A stretch of DNA of 64,000 bases from VMCP01 sp964527775 (GTDB taxonomy: Bacteria > Bacteroidota > Bacteroidia > NS11-12g > UBA955): positions 92,623-156,622 of the forward strand of contig CAZGQS010000003.1 of assembly GCA_964527775.1 (NCBI GenBank), given 5' to 3'. The notes under the pieces were generated by a model. It made no database searches. It was given only the letters and a program-made list of their open reading frames with translations, and was not told the origin of the DNA. The position numbers and the translations under genes are program-made. Positions 8,744-18,117 of this stretch are shown here, in pieces (the first letter of the stretch is position 1; the number at the start of each line of letters is the position of its first letter).

Positions 8744-9346
8744 TTATTTCAATATTTCAGACATATCAGGCGCTTTTTCATTGCCTTCATCTGCCTTAAA
8801 TCCTTCTTTCTTTTCAAACCCAAATATATTGGCAAAAATATTGCTCGGGAATCTACGCACTTTTTTGTTGTATCTCATGATGGCTTCGTTGAAGTCAGTT
8901 CTAGCAGTGCTAATTCTGTTTTCAGTACCTGAAATTTCATCGTTCAACTTTGCAAAGTTCTGCATGCTTTTCAAATCTGGATAGCGTTCAAATAAAACAT
9001 TGATGCTTCTGCTGTAAGCACTGTTTAAGTTATCTTGTGCTTTTTGGAATTTCTGCAAGTTTTCAGGTGTCAATTGATCAGGAGTTAATTTAATTTCTTT
9101 AGCAGCAGTTCTCGCTGAAATTACTTCAGATAAAATGCTTTTTTCAACTTCAGCTGATTTCATGGTTGTCTTGGCTAAGTTTTCAATCAAATCACCCCTT
9201 CTTTGGTACTGTGTTTCCACATTATTCCAAGTCTTTTCAACCTCTGTGTCAAGATCTACCAAACCATTGTAGCTAGAGCAGCTGTAGGTAACCATCGTAA
9301 ATATTAAGGCGATGATACCAATAACTAAGTAATTAGGCTTTTTCAT
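8744..9346 (-). CDS. lemA: LemA family lipoprotein
   Basis: I chose the ATG at 9346 (MKKPNYLVIG), giving 200 residues. A start six codons earlier at 9364 is possible but puts residues before a normal lipoprotein signal. The hydrophobic segment ends in TYSC with Cys23 as the lipidation site. The LemA domain follows: ...NGLVDLDTEVEKTWNNVETQ, YQRRGDLIENLAKTTMKS, AKEIKLTPDQL, SAYSRSINVLFERYPDLKS, ISGTENRISTARTDFNEAIM, and FPSNIFANIFGF. LemA proteins are alpha-helical membrane-anchored proteins whose biochemical role is unclear. The gene overlaps the end of lipB slightly and leads the lemA-TPM-TPM set. Confidence 0.92.
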   Translation of the reverse strand: MKKPNYLVIGIIALIFTMVTYSCSSYNGLVDLDTEVEKTWNNVETQYQRRGDLIENLAKTTMKSAEVEKSILSEVISARTAAKEIKLTPDQLTPENLQKFQKAQDNLNSAYSRSINVLFERYPDLKSMQNFAKLNDEISGTENRISTARTDFNEAIMRYNKKVRRFPSNIFANIFGFEKKEGFKADEGNEKAPDMSEILK

Positions 9347-10019
9347 GTTTTTCAATAACTCCAAACTTACGACAAAAATGGTTTACCCAAGTTTGATTTA
9401 CTTCAAACAGATCAATTTTTTCGTTCAATTCTTTTTCCATCGAAGTCACTCCCTTATCTACAATCCCACAGGGAACAATATGATTGAACATGTTAAGGTC
9501 TGTATTTACATTCAAAGCAATTCCATGCATCGTAACATATCGGCTGCTTTTAATGCCTATTGCGGCGATTTTTCTTTCTGCGGACGATCCTATGTCCACC
9601 CAAACACCTACTCGGCCATTAATGATTCCAGCATTAATTCCAAATTCATACAAAACCGAAATGATGCAAGACTCCAATCCTTCCACATACGCTTTCAGAC
9701 CTATTCCCAATTTTTCTAGATCCAAAATGGGATAAACCACCAGTTGTCCTGGTCCGTGATAGGTAATGTCTCCACCGCGTTCAATTTCATAGGTTTCTGC
9801 GCCCAAGCTTTGTAGCAACTGAGGTGTGGCCAACATGTTATTTTGTTTTGCATGCAAGCCAAAGGTGTAAACATGCGGATGTTCAACACTGATGCAATGA
9901 TGAGGAAGATCTGCGCCTAACTTCTTGTTGTCAATTAACTGCTGAAACAATTGTTTTTGTTTGTTCCACGTAATGGAATAACCCTCATTCGTTAATTTGT
10001 GAAAAACGCAAAAATCCAT
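9333..10019 (-). CDS. lipB: Octanoyltransferase (lipoate synthesis)
   Basis: A 228-residue cytoplasmic enzyme that moves octanoyl from acyl carrier protein to the lipoyl domains of 2-oxo acid dehydrogenases. The family signature RGGDITYHGPGQLVVYP is at residues 81-97. The catalytic Lys157 is in AIGIKSSR and the catalytic Cys184 in VPCGI. Length is normal. Its likely substrate class, an E2 acyltransferase with a lipoyl lysine, is encoded at 16219. A full two-box promoter ends 4 nt before the ATG. It overlaps the start of lemA. Confidence 0.97.
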   Translation of the reverse strand: MDFCVFHKLTNEGYSITWNKQKQLFQQLIDNKKLGADLPHHCISVEHPHVYTFGLHAKQNNMLATPQLLQSLGAETYEIERGGDITYHGPGQLVVYPILDLEKLGIGLKAYVEGLESCIISVLYEFGINAGIINGRVGVWVDIGSSAERKIAAIGIKSSRYVTMHGIALNVNTDLNMFNHIVPCGIVDKGVTSMEKELNEKIDLFEVNQTWVNHFCRKFGVIEKHEKA

Positions 10020-10023
10020 CGAG

Positions 10024-10052
10024 CAAAGTTAATACTATCCTTAGGAACCAAA
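10024..10052 (-). promoter_or_regulatory. lipB promoter, TTTG-N17-TAACTTTG
   Basis: On the minus strand TTTG (10052-10049) is followed after 17 nt by a perfect TAACTTTG (10031-10024). Only four bases (CTCG) separate this from the lipB ATG, so transcription should start at or next to the start codon. Confidence 0.6.
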
Positions 10053-10091
10053 GACTCACTCCTATATAATTGCAGATATAAATGAGGCGTA

Positions 10092-10550
10092 ATGTACATT
10101 AATAATCAATTTTGGGGAAGAATGGGGGAGGCCGAAGCAAAAGATTGGTTGATTTCAAACGGACATAAAATTATGGAACAAAATTGGAGAACCGGCAAAT
10201 TTGAAGTTGATATCATTTCATCAATCAATGGATGTTGTCATTTCACCGAGGTCAAAACTAGATTCATCAACAAACCAATTATGGGCGCACAATTTTCTGA
10301 AATTCAAGAGTTACTTGACCGTCAATTCAATCGTAAAAAACAAGAAAACTTAAAATTGGCCATAAGGAATTTCAGAAAAATTAATCCACACATAAAAAGG
10401 TACCAAATCGATTTTTTAGCGGTGGTTTATTTTTCCTATGGAAAATATATATATCATTTCAAACACCCCATATCTTGTTCTATTCACACTAGTTATTCAC
10501 AAAATACATCTCATTTTTATGACAGTTTTAACCATGTACCACACTTTTAA
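10092..10550 (+). CDS. YraN (UPF0102) family protein
   Basis: A 152-residue small protein with the UPF0102/YraN pattern GRMGEAEAKDWLISNGHKIM, NWRTGKFEVDII and CCHFTEVKTR. These carry the nuclease-like E, D and ExK residues of the restriction-endonuclease-like fold. The C-terminus is longer and more divergent than in typical 115-130-residue members (ends YDSFNHVPHF). The exact role of YraN is not established. The gene is divergent from lipB and sits 19 nt upstream of the metalloprotease, whose frame is open well into this gene. Confidence 0.85.
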   Translation: MYINNQFWGRMGEAEAKDWLISNGHKIMEQNWRTGKFEVDIISSINGCCHFTEVKTRFINKPIMGAQFSEIQELLDRQFNRKKQENLKLAIRNFRKINPHIKRYQIDFLAVVYFSYGKYIYHFKHPISCSIHTSYSQNTSHFYDSFNHVPHF

Positions 10551-10569
10551 ACTTTATTTGCAAGCGAAA

Positions 10570-12678
10570 ATGAAACGTCTCCTTCTGTTATCCATTGCCG
10601 TTGCAAGCACTTATTTGGCTCATGCACAACATGTTTGTGGGTCTGATTTACACCTTCAGAATATATCTAAAAAGCATCCGGAGTTGAGAATTTTAGAACA
10701 AAATAGACCCACAGAAGTGGCTGAATTTCAAAAAAACTATAAATCCATTCAAAAAAGAGCCATTAAATATACCATCCCCGTTGTTTTTCACGTGGTGCAC
10801 ACAAATGGAGACAATAATATTTCTAGGGAGCAGATTCTCGACCAAATGCGTGTTTTAAATGAAGATTTCAGCTTTAAAGGTTCTACTATTGCAAAACTAA
10901 GAGAACCATTTAAAAATGTTGTAGGGTCAGCAGATATTGCTTTTGTTCTGGCCTCGGTTGATCCTAACGGGAAATGTTTCGATGGAATAAATCGTGTAGA
11001 ATCTACTGTTGGCTTGCAAATGGACATGGATGAAGAGCCTGTAAAAGATTTAATATATTGGGATTATAAAAAATATCTCAATATTTGGGTAGTTGACAAT
11101 ATTGTTTCCTCCTCTGCATCTGGAGGAACTGTCTTAGGTTACGCAGTTTTTCCTAGTTCTGCTAGATTCACCAAAGATGGAATTGTAATCAGACACGATA
11201 GAGTTGGTACCATCGGAACTGCAGATGCGAACGATATGGGAAGAACACTTACTCATGAGGTTGGTCATTGGTTAGGATTGTATCACACATTCCAAAGTGG
11301 TTGTAATGGTGGTGATTTATGCGATGATACTCCTCCAGTTGCGAGTACTTTCACCAATGCAAACTGCCCATCTAACGGAAACTCCTGCAGTAATGACAAT
11401 CCAAATCTTCCTGATATGTGGGAGAATTTCATGGACTATTCCAGAGGAGACTGTATGTCAGTGTTTACTTTTGATCAAATTGCCATTATGCATGGTGAAC
11501 TTCAGAGTACACCACGTTCTTCCAATGTAACCGCAGCGAATTTACTAGCAACAGGTGTTACAAAGTCATCCGTTGCACCAACAGCAGATTTCAATTCTAG
11601 TACTCGAGTGATTTGTGCAGGTAGTCCTGTTCAATTTTTTGACCTTAGTTGTAAAGGTTCACCAACAGTGAGAAGTTGGACCTTTAATGGTGCTTCAACG
11701 CCTTCATCATCAGATATTAACCCTACGGTCATTTACCAAACTCCTGGAGTTTATTCGGTTTCCTTGCTGGCGCAAAATTCAAAAGGAACAAATACCATTA
11801 AAAAAGACAATTACATCACTGTATTACCCAAAAATGGCACGCTAATTCCAAATTATGAGGAAGGTTTTGAAGGCGCAGACCCCGAAAGCTTAGGTTTCAA
11901 AAATCTGTCGCCATCTCCTTATCAATTTGCGGTAACCAATAAAACAGCTTTTACGGGGTCAAAATGTTATGTAGCCAATATCGCAACTAATAGTACCAAT
12001 GTTGGAAACCTTTATACATTCGTTACTCCAAATATCGATATGACAAAAATTCCGGGTGGTTCAGGGGGTAAAATGACTTTTTATTGTTCTTACACCCAAT
12101 CTAAAGCTGATGTAACCGAAATTCTGAGAGTCTACGCATCAGATGATTGTGGCGCCACATTCAAGAAAATTTACGAAAGATCTGGTACCGCACTTTCATA
12201 TACTGGAGCTTCTTACGCCTCTAATTGGGTACCAACTTCACCCAGTCATTGGAAAAGACACGGTATAGGAAATTTAGACAACATAGGGTACGGAAATAAA
12301 ACCAATGTAATTTTTAAATTTGAGATTCAAAGTGCAGGTGGAAACCCCGTTTATATTGATAATATCAATGTTGGTCAATGGTTTGCCGGTGAAAGTACAC
12401 TGGAAAAGGAAGGATTTAAATTTCAATTATATCCAAATCCGGCCAACGAATTCGCAACCTTCACTATTAATTCATCAGTTCCAACTCAAAATGCCTCATT
12501 AGCATTATATGATTACTCAGGTCGTAAAATTCAAGACATTTTTCAGGGGTCCCTTAACTTGGGAACCGAAGAATTTAAAATTGAAGCGCCCAAAAACACA
12601 CAAAACGGAATCTATTTTGTTAAACTCACTACAGAAACCGGTACTTACTCAAGAACTATCATTTTTTCAGCTCAATAA
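10570..12678 (+). CDS. Secreted M43 (pappalysin-like) metalloprotease with PKD and T9SS type A sorting domain
   Basis: The ATG at 10570 starts a clear signal peptide (MKRLLLLSIAVASTYLAHAQ). Upstream in-frame sequence overlaps the YraN gene and does not look like a signal, so 702 residues are preferred. The zinc site HEVGHWLGLYH (229-239, HExxHxxGxxH) and a Met-turn region in ENFMDYSRGDCM mark peptidase family M43. A PKD-like domain covers about 336-415 (APTADFNSSTRVICAG ... PGVYSVSLLA). A galactose-binding-like segment follows. The end is a type A sorting domain (FQLYPNPANEFATFTI ... NGIYFVKLTTETGTYSRTII), cleaved on export by T9SS. The predicted exporter core is encoded at 23408-29758. Likely a cell-surface or secreted gelatinase-type protease. 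Confidence 0.95.
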   Translation: MKRLLLLSIAVASTYLAHAQHVCGSDLHLQNISKKHPELRILEQNRPTEVAEFQKNYKSIQKRAIKYTIPVVFHVVHTNGDNNISREQILDQMRVLNEDFSFKGSTIAKLREPFKNVVGSADIAFVLASVDPNGKCFDGINRVESTVGLQMDMDEEPVKDLIYWDYKKYLNIWVVDNIVSSSASGGTVLGYAVFPSSARFTKDGIVIRHDRVGTIGTADANDMGRTLTHEVGHWLGLYHTFQSGCNGGDLCDDTPPVASTFTNANCPSNGNSCSNDNPNLPDMWENFMDYSRGDCMSVFTFDQIAIMHGELQSTPRSSNVTAANLLATGVTKSSVAPTADFNSSTRVICAGSPVQFFDLSCKGSPTVRSWTFNGASTPSSSDINPTVIYQTPGVYSVSLLAQNSKGTNTIKKDNYITVLPKNGTLIPNYEEGFEGADPESLGFKNLSPSPYQFAVTNKTAFTGSKCYVANIATNSTNVGNLYTFVTPNIDMTKIPGGSGGKMTFYCSYTQSKADVTEILRVYASDDCGATFKKIYERSGTALSYTGASYASNWVPTSPSHWKRHGIGNLDNIGYGNKTNVIFKFEIQSAGGNPVYIDNINVGQWFAGESTLEKEGFKFQLYPNPANEFATFTINSSVPTQNASLALYDYSGRKIQDIFQGSLNLGTEEFKIEAPKNTQNGIYFVKLTTETGTYSRTIIFSAQ

Positions 12679-12693
12679 TTTATTTCCACATTT

Positions 12694-15249
12694 ATGAAGA
12701 ACCTCGTTATCGTAGAGTCACCAGCAAAAGCCAAAACCATTGAAAAGTTTTTAGGCGCTGATTTTAAAGTTGTTTCCTGTAAAGGTCATATACGTGACCT
12801 AGTTGACGGAAACAATGCCATAGATATCAAAAATGGCTTTCAACCCCATTATGTGGTTTCTGATGACAAGGTAGAGCTAGTTCGTGAACTAAAAAAACTC
12901 GTAAAATCATCTGAAATTGTTTGGTTAGCAACGGACGAGGACCGTGAGGGTGAAGCTATTTCGTGGCACCTTTACGAAGAATTGGGGCTTAAAAAAATCC
13001 CAACAAAACGAATTGTTTTCAATGAAATTACTAAACCCGCTATTTTAAAAGCCGTTGAAAATCCTAGAGACATTGATCAATTTCTGGTAGATGCGCAACA
13101 AGCACGTAGAATTTTGGATAGAATTGTGGGGTATTCATTATCTCCTGTTTTATGGACCCGCGTTAGAACCGGTCTGAGTGCGGGGCGTGTACAATCGGTT
13201 GCTGTAAGATTGGTTGTTGAGCGCGAAAGAGAAATCACCGAATTCAATACAACCGCAGATTTTAAGGTAAGTGCAGAATTTGAAACTTCGAAAGGTAAAA
13301 AATTCAAAGCCGATTTACCTCAACGGTTTAAAACTAGCGAAGAAGCCAAAAACTTCTTAGAGACATTAAAAGGTGCTCATTATCAGGTGAATACTATTGA
13401 AGTAAAACCAACTTACCGAAATCCAGCGCCTCCGTTTACAACTTCAACCCTACAGCAAGAAGCCTCTAGGAAACTAGGATATGACGTTTCTCGTACTATG
13501 CAAATTGCACAGAAACTTTACGAAAACGGACACATCAGTTACATGAGAACAGATTCTGTTAACCTTAGTGGTACAGCCATTGAGGGTGCAAAAAATGAAA
13601 TATTATCTGCATACGGAGAGAAATTCTCTAATCCACGTAATTTCAATACAAAAACTTCAGGTGCTCAAGAAGCTCACGAAGCCATAAGGCCAACGTATTT
13701 CAACAATCATTCAGCGGGTTCTAATCCCCAGGAAAAAAAGCTGTATGAATTAATTTGGAAACGTGCAATTGCCTCGCAAATGTCGCGTGCAGAATTAGAG
13801 AAAACCGTTGTAAATATTGGCAATAACAAGAATGCCAGCATTTTCAAAGCCGAAGGAGAAGTAGTTAAATTTGAAGGTTTTCTCAAAGTGTATTTAGAAA
13901 GTACCGACGATGAAAATGATCAAGACCAAGAAGGAATGTTGCCTGCAATGTTTGTCAATGAAGCATTGGTTAATCATTCGGTTGTAGCCACAGAAAAATA
14001 CGATAAACATCCTCCAAGATATTCTGAAGCAGCATTGGTTAAAAAATTGGAGGAATTAGGCATTGGTAGACCTTCAACGTATGCTCCAACCATCAAAACT
14101 GTTCAACAACGAGGCTACATTCAAACTGAATCAAGAATAGCTCAACAGCGTTCCATTAAAATCCATACACTCAAGGGATCAGATTTGACAGACCAGGTCA
14201 TAAAAGAGAATTTTGGAGCTGAAAAGAATAAGTTATTTCCTACTGATATTGGAATGCTAGTGACCGACTTCTTGGCCAGCCATTTTTCTGAGATTATGGA
14301 TTATGGCTTTACGGCTGCCGTTGAGAAAGAATTTGATGAAATTGCTGAAGGACTTAAAAGCTGGCAAAATATGCTGGAAGAGTTTTATGGTCCCTTCAAA
14401 ACCAATTTACAATCTGTTTCTGAAACAGCATCTCGAGTAAATGGGGAACGAATTTTAGGTATTGACCCAATAAGCGGTAAAACGGTATTGGTTAGAATGG
14501 GGCAATATGGACCCATGGTTCAATTAGGAAGCAGAGAAGAGACAGAAACACCAGTTTATGCTAGTTTATTGTCTACCCAACGACTAGAGTCTGTGACATT
14601 TAATGATGCCATTCAATTGCTTTCGGTATTGAACAATGGTTTCGATTATAAGGGAGAGCCTGTTGTGGTAGGTAATGGTCGTTATGGCCCATATTTAAAG
14701 CTAGCTGATAAATACATCAATCTGTCCAAGGAAATCAATGTAATGAGTCTGAATCAAGATTCAATTACGGCGCTTTTGGATGATCATTTTTCTAAACCAA
14801 GTTTTCCATTAGATCTTGGTGTTTACCAAGATAAAAAGGTTACTGTAGGAGCGGGTAGATTCGGACCGTACGTCAAACATGGTAATTTATTTGCGAGTAT
14901 TCCCAAAAATCAGGATCCCTTCCAAATAACATTAGACTCAGCTATCGAGTTAATCACTAAAAAAGCGGAAGCAGATAGTAAGAAAATCTTAAAAACCTTC
15001 ACTGAAAATGAAGATGTTTCAGTTCAGGATGGTAGATACGGTCCTTACATAAAATACGGGAAAGAAAATATAAAAATGCCAAAAGGAATGGCAGTTGAAG
15101 ACGTTACTTATGCAGTAATTCAAGAATTGGCAAAAGATATAGTTTCTAAAACTTCAAAGTCAGCTAAAACTTCAAAAACAGCTACCAAGTCCAGTGCTAA
15201 AGCTGCTCCGAAGAAGAAAGTTGCTACTAAGAAGGCAGCAAAAAAGTAA
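12694..15249 (+). CDS. topA: DNA topoisomerase I
   Basis: An 851-residue type IA topoisomerase that relaxes negative supercoils. The Toprim domain begins MKNLVIVESPAKAKTIEKFL and carries the acidic triad in ATDEDREGEAISWH (residues 81-85). The catalytic tyrosine is Tyr283 in HISYMRTDSVN. Instead of zinc fingers the C-terminal third has four Topo-type repeats containing GQYGPMV, GRYGPYL, GRFGPYV and GRYGPYI. It ends in a Lys/Ala/Ser-rich tail (KKKVATKKAAKK) that probably binds DNA non-specifically. It starts 15 nt after the protease gene and leads into the next gene after 12 nt. Confidence 0.98.
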   Translation: MKNLVIVESPAKAKTIEKFLGADFKVVSCKGHIRDLVDGNNAIDIKNGFQPHYVVSDDKVELVRELKKLVKSSEIVWLATDEDREGEAISWHLYEELGLKKIPTKRIVFNEITKPAILKAVENPRDIDQFLVDAQQARRILDRIVGYSLSPVLWTRVRTGLSAGRVQSVAVRLVVEREREITEFNTTADFKVSAEFETSKGKKFKADLPQRFKTSEEAKNFLETLKGAHYQVNTIEVKPTYRNPAPPFTTSTLQQEASRKLGYDVSRTMQIAQKLYENGHISYMRTDSVNLSGTAIEGAKNEILSAYGEKFSNPRNFNTKTSGAQEAHEAIRPTYFNNHSAGSNPQEKKLYELIWKRAIASQMSRAELEKTVVNIGNNKNASIFKAEGEVVKFEGFLKVYLESTDDENDQDQEGMLPAMFVNEALVNHSVVATEKYDKHPPRYSEAALVKKLEELGIGRPSTYAPTIKTVQQRGYIQTESRIAQQRSIKIHTLKGSDLTDQVIKENFGAEKNKLFPTDIGMLVTDFLASHFSEIMDYGFTAAVEKEFDEIAEGLKSWQNMLEEFYGPFKTNLQSVSETASRVNGERILGIDPISGKTVLVRMGQYGPMVQLGSREETETPVYASLLSTQRLESVTFNDAIQLLSVLNNGFDYKGEPVVVGNGRYGPYLKLADKYINLSKEINVMSLNQDSITALLDDHFSKPSFPLDLGVYQDKKVTVGAGRFGPYVKHGNLFASIPKNQDPFQITLDSAIELITKKAEADSKKILKTFTENEDVSVQDGRYGPYIKYGKENIKMPKGMAVEDVTYAVIQELAKDIVSKTSKSAKTSKTATKSSAKAAPKKKVATKKAAKK

Positions 15250-15261
15250 TTGCTTTTTGAA

Positions 15262-16173
15262 ATGGAGAAAAACGAACTTCATGCTCTGCTGAAACTATTG
15301 GATGATTCAGATGAAGAAGTGGTTCAAATTGTTGAAAATAAACTTCTTGAATCGGGCGATGAGATTTTATCTGACCTAGAAGAAGCGTACTTGTCAAAAC
15401 AGTTTGAAGATTGTTCCAATCAAATAGAATTAATTCTCAAACTCATTCAGAGAAAAGCACTTCATTCGGCTGTGAACGATTGGCTCCTTGATGATCAAAG
15501 AAATACCTTACAGGCTTGGGTTTTAGCCAGTAGAGTTCAATATCCAGGTCTAAGCGAGGGACTTATTAAGGCCCATTTGAATAGAATTAAAATTGATGCT
15601 TGGGTAAAATTATCGGGTGTAGAAAATCCATTAGATCAAATTCAAATTTTGAATCATGTTATATTCAAAGAATATGGTTTTACGGGAAATAATACACAGT
15701 ATCATTCACCAGATAATTCTTTGATAACTAGGGTTATGGAGACTAAAAAAGGGAATCCCATTTCATTGGCCATGCTGTACATGCAGATTGCTAATAGTCT
15801 TGGAATACCTTTATTTGGAGTAAACTTACCTCAACATTTTATTTTAGCCTATGGTAAATTGCATTCAGACATGAAAACCAATGGTTTTTATGATCCGGAA
15901 GACATAAATCTGAAAAATTTCAGTGGCAAAGTTTTATTTTATATAAATCCGTTCAGTAAAGGACAAATCTTCGCAGAAGAAAGCATTGATGCCTTTTTGA
16001 AAGTGATTAAGGTAGAAAAACAATCTCAATTTTATCAACCCTGCACCCCAATTGACTTCTTTAAAAGGGTACTTAGAAATCTACATTTCGCTTATGGTGA
16101 TCAACATGACAGTGAAAAACAACATGAAATTGAAGCACTTATGAAGATTGTAGGTATTGGTTCTGAAATTTGA
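15262..16173 (+). CDS. SirB1/transglutaminase-like family protein
   Basis: A 303-residue cytoplasmic protein. A TTG four codons upstream directly after topA is possible, but ATG 15262 (MEKNELHALLKLL) is the natural start. It has an acidic helical N-terminus with HEAT-like character. A transglutaminase-like core of the SirB1 type starts near 145: NSLITRVMETKKGNPISLAM, LYMQIANSLGIPLFGVNLPQ, HFILAY. The canonical catalytic cysteine is absent at this position, as is usual in this non-enzymatic-looking family. Molecular function unknown. It is probably cotranscribed with topA. Confidence 0.82.
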   Translation: MEKNELHALLKLLDDSDEEVVQIVENKLLESGDEILSDLEEAYLSKQFEDCSNQIELILKLIQRKALHSAVNDWLLDDQRNTLQAWVLASRVQYPGLSEGLIKAHLNRIKIDAWVKLSGVENPLDQIQILNHVIFKEYGFTGNNTQYHSPDNSLITRVMETKKGNPISLAMLYMQIANSLGIPLFGVNLPQHFILAYGKLHSDMKTNGFYDPEDINLKNFSGKVLFYINPFSKGQIFAEESIDAFLKVIKVEKQSQFYQPCTPIDFFKRVLRNLHFAYGDQHDSEKQHEIEALMKIVGIGSEI

Positions 16174-16218
16174 GTTGGCGAACCCAATGAAAAATACGAA
16201 ATTTGTACTTTAATTCCT

Positions 16219-17589
16219 ATGGCAGAAAAACCAATCCTCGTTCCCAAAATGGGTGAAAGTATCAGCGAAGCAACTGTGATTCGTTGGTTGAAAAATGTAG
16301 GTGATCACGTTGCTAAAGACGAACCACTGGTTGAAATCGCTACAGATAAAGTAGATAACGAAATCCCTAGCACTGAAGAAGGTATTCTGACTAAGCAATT
16401 GTTTCAAGATGGAGACGTTGTTAAAGTAGGTGAGCCCATAGCATTTATTGATGCAGAAGGTGCGAGCGCAAGTGCTGCTAATTCACCAACTCCCGTTGCT
16501 GAAAGTACTGCCACTATTGTGCCTGAAATGGTTGCAGAAGCAGTAAATGTCTTAGAAAATCAAGTTCAAGCAGCTGTTGAACAAACAATAAACCCAATTA
16601 CAAAAGGTTCTGGATCGAGATTCTATTCTCCATTGGTGATGAATATCGCCTCTCAAGAAGGAATATCTTTCAATGAATTAGAGAAAATACCGGGTACAGG
16701 ACTAGAAGGCAGAGTGACTAAATCAGATGTTCTTACTTATTTGAACAATAGAAGTAATGTTGCCATTCAAACTCAAGCTCCTGTAGTTTCTCCTGCTCCA
16801 GTTGCAACCCAAGTACAATCTGCACCAAGTCCAGTACCAGCAACCAACAACCAGCTACCCGTGGCTAAGTCTCTGGATAACGGAGATGAAATCATTCAGA
16901 TGGATAGAGTACGCAAACTAATCGCTGATCATATGGTGATGAGTATGCAGACATCTCCACACGTAACGAGTTTCGTAGAAGCAGATGTGACCAATTTGGT
17001 AAAATGGAGAGATAAAGTTAAAGATTCGTTTAAGAAACGCGAAGGACAAAACATCACTTTTACCCCCATTTTCTTGTGGGCTATTTCTAAAGCAATTAAA
17101 GATTTTCCAATGATCAATGTTTCAGTTGATGGAGATAAAATCATTAAGAAAAAGTCTATCAATATAGGAATGGCTGTTGCTCAGAAAAATGGTAACCTCA
17201 TTGTGCCAGTAATTAAAAACGCTGATTCAATGAACCTTTTAGGCCTCACAAGAGCTGTTAATGAACTTGCCATTAGAGCTCGTGACAACAAATTAAGCCC
17301 AGATGAAATTCAAGGCGGTACTTACACGGTTACAAACGTGGGTTCTTTTGGAAATGTATTTGGAACTCCTGTCATCAATCAACCCCAAGTGGCCATTATG
17401 GCCGTTGGTGCTATTCGTAAGAAACCCGCAGTACTTGAAACTGAACAAGGTGATGTTATCGCTATTCGACATATGATGTACCTAAGCCACAGTTATGACC
17501 ATAGAGTGGTTGACGGAGCGCTTGGTGGTATGTTCGTGAGAAAAGTAGCAGACTACCTCGAACAGTGGGATAGTAACACAGAAATTTAA
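16219..17589 (+). CDS. Dihydrolipoamide acyltransferase (E2 of a 2-oxo acid dehydrogenase)
   Basis: A 456-residue core enzyme of a 2-oxo acid dehydrogenase complex. The lipoyl domain (2-77) has its lipoyl lysine at Lys44 (EIATDKVDNE). A Pro/Ala/Val-rich linker leads to a peripheral-subunit binding domain at about 135-172 (SPLVMNIASQEG, PGTGLEGRVTKSDVLTYL). A second Pro/Ala linker precedes the catalytic domain (from about 225), which ends with SHSYDHRVVDGALGG holding the active His and Asp. The sequence fits branched-chain or generic 2-oxoacid E2 rather than SucB. The E1 and E3 genes are not in this window. The lipoyl group would come from the LipB route encoded at 9333. Confidence 0.93.
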   Translation: MAEKPILVPKMGESISEATVIRWLKNVGDHVAKDEPLVEIATDKVDNEIPSTEEGILTKQLFQDGDVVKVGEPIAFIDAEGASASAANSPTPVAESTATIVPEMVAEAVNVLENQVQAAVEQTINPITKGSGSRFYSPLVMNIASQEGISFNELEKIPGTGLEGRVTKSDVLTYLNNRSNVAIQTQAPVVSPAPVATQVQSAPSPVPATNNQLPVAKSLDNGDEIIQMDRVRKLIADHMVMSMQTSPHVTSFVEADVTNLVKWRDKVKDSFKKREGQNITFTPIFLWAISKAIKDFPMINVSVDGDKIIKKKSINIGMAVAQKNGNLIVPVIKNADSMNLLGLTRAVNELAIRARDNKLSPDEIQGGTYTVTNVGSFGNVFGTPVINQPQVAIMAVGAIRKKPAVLETEQGDVIAIRHMMYLSHSYDHRVVDGALGGMFVRKVADYLEQWDSNTEI

Positions 17590-17604
17590 GCTTATACAGG
17601 CGAA

Positions 17605-18117
17605 ATGGAAGTCAAACTCTCTCGTTTCGCCTCGTTATTGGCTGTGTTATTCTGCTTTATCTCGCTTTTACATATTCTCGATGAAGTTCTTCCTCCATTG
17701 ATCAAAAATATGGAGGTTGCCAAGACTGATTTGGCACTTGATTTACAAGAAGAAATTAAAATCAATAAACAACTCGATTTCTCTCTAGTTTTGACTGATC
17801 CACAAACGGGCCAAGTGATTCAAGTGGAAGTGGATGAAGCCACCTATTACAGAGTTACACCAGGTCAAATGGCCTATGTGTATTTGACCCCAATTTATTT
17901 AAATTCACGGTTTGCCTTGGAAAGCAACAACACTACCTTTCAATCTATAAGCCCATTTAAATTTAGGCCTCCGTTTCAAATCCGTCACATTCTTTTACCT
18001 ATGCTTATTTTCGGTTTGTCCATTTTGGTGTATAAGTCCCAAAAGTTTGAAGTTAAACTAGCTCTATTTCTGTTTACAACCATCATTTCCATTATTTTAC
18101 AATGGCTCTATAAATGA
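17605..18117 (+). CDS. Membrane protein of unknown function
   Basis: A 170-residue protein with one N-terminal membrane segment (FASLLAVLFCFISLLHIL, about 7-24), a ~75-residue extracytoplasmic stretch rich in beta-like sequence, and two C-terminal membrane segments (ILLPMLIFGLSILVY, about 128-142, and LALFLFTTIISIILQWL). I recognise no family. It starts 15 nt after the E2 gene. Its stop overlaps the next ATG by 4 nt (ATGA), so it is translationally coupled to the GT-C-like protein and probably works with it. Confidence 0.7.
   Translation: MEVKLSRFASLLAVLFCFISLLHILDEVLPPLIKNMEVAKTDLALDLQEEIKINKQLDFSLVLTDPQTGQVIQVEVDEATYYRVTPGQMAYVYLTPIYLNSRFALESNNTTFQSISPFKFRPPFQIRHILLPMLIFGLSILVYKSQKFEVKLALFLFTTIISIILQWLYK

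Noticed and set aside
10438..10569. Longer N-terminus for the M43 protease
   Set aside because: These 44 codons overlap the YraN gene and precede a perfect signal peptide, so the start at 10570 is used.
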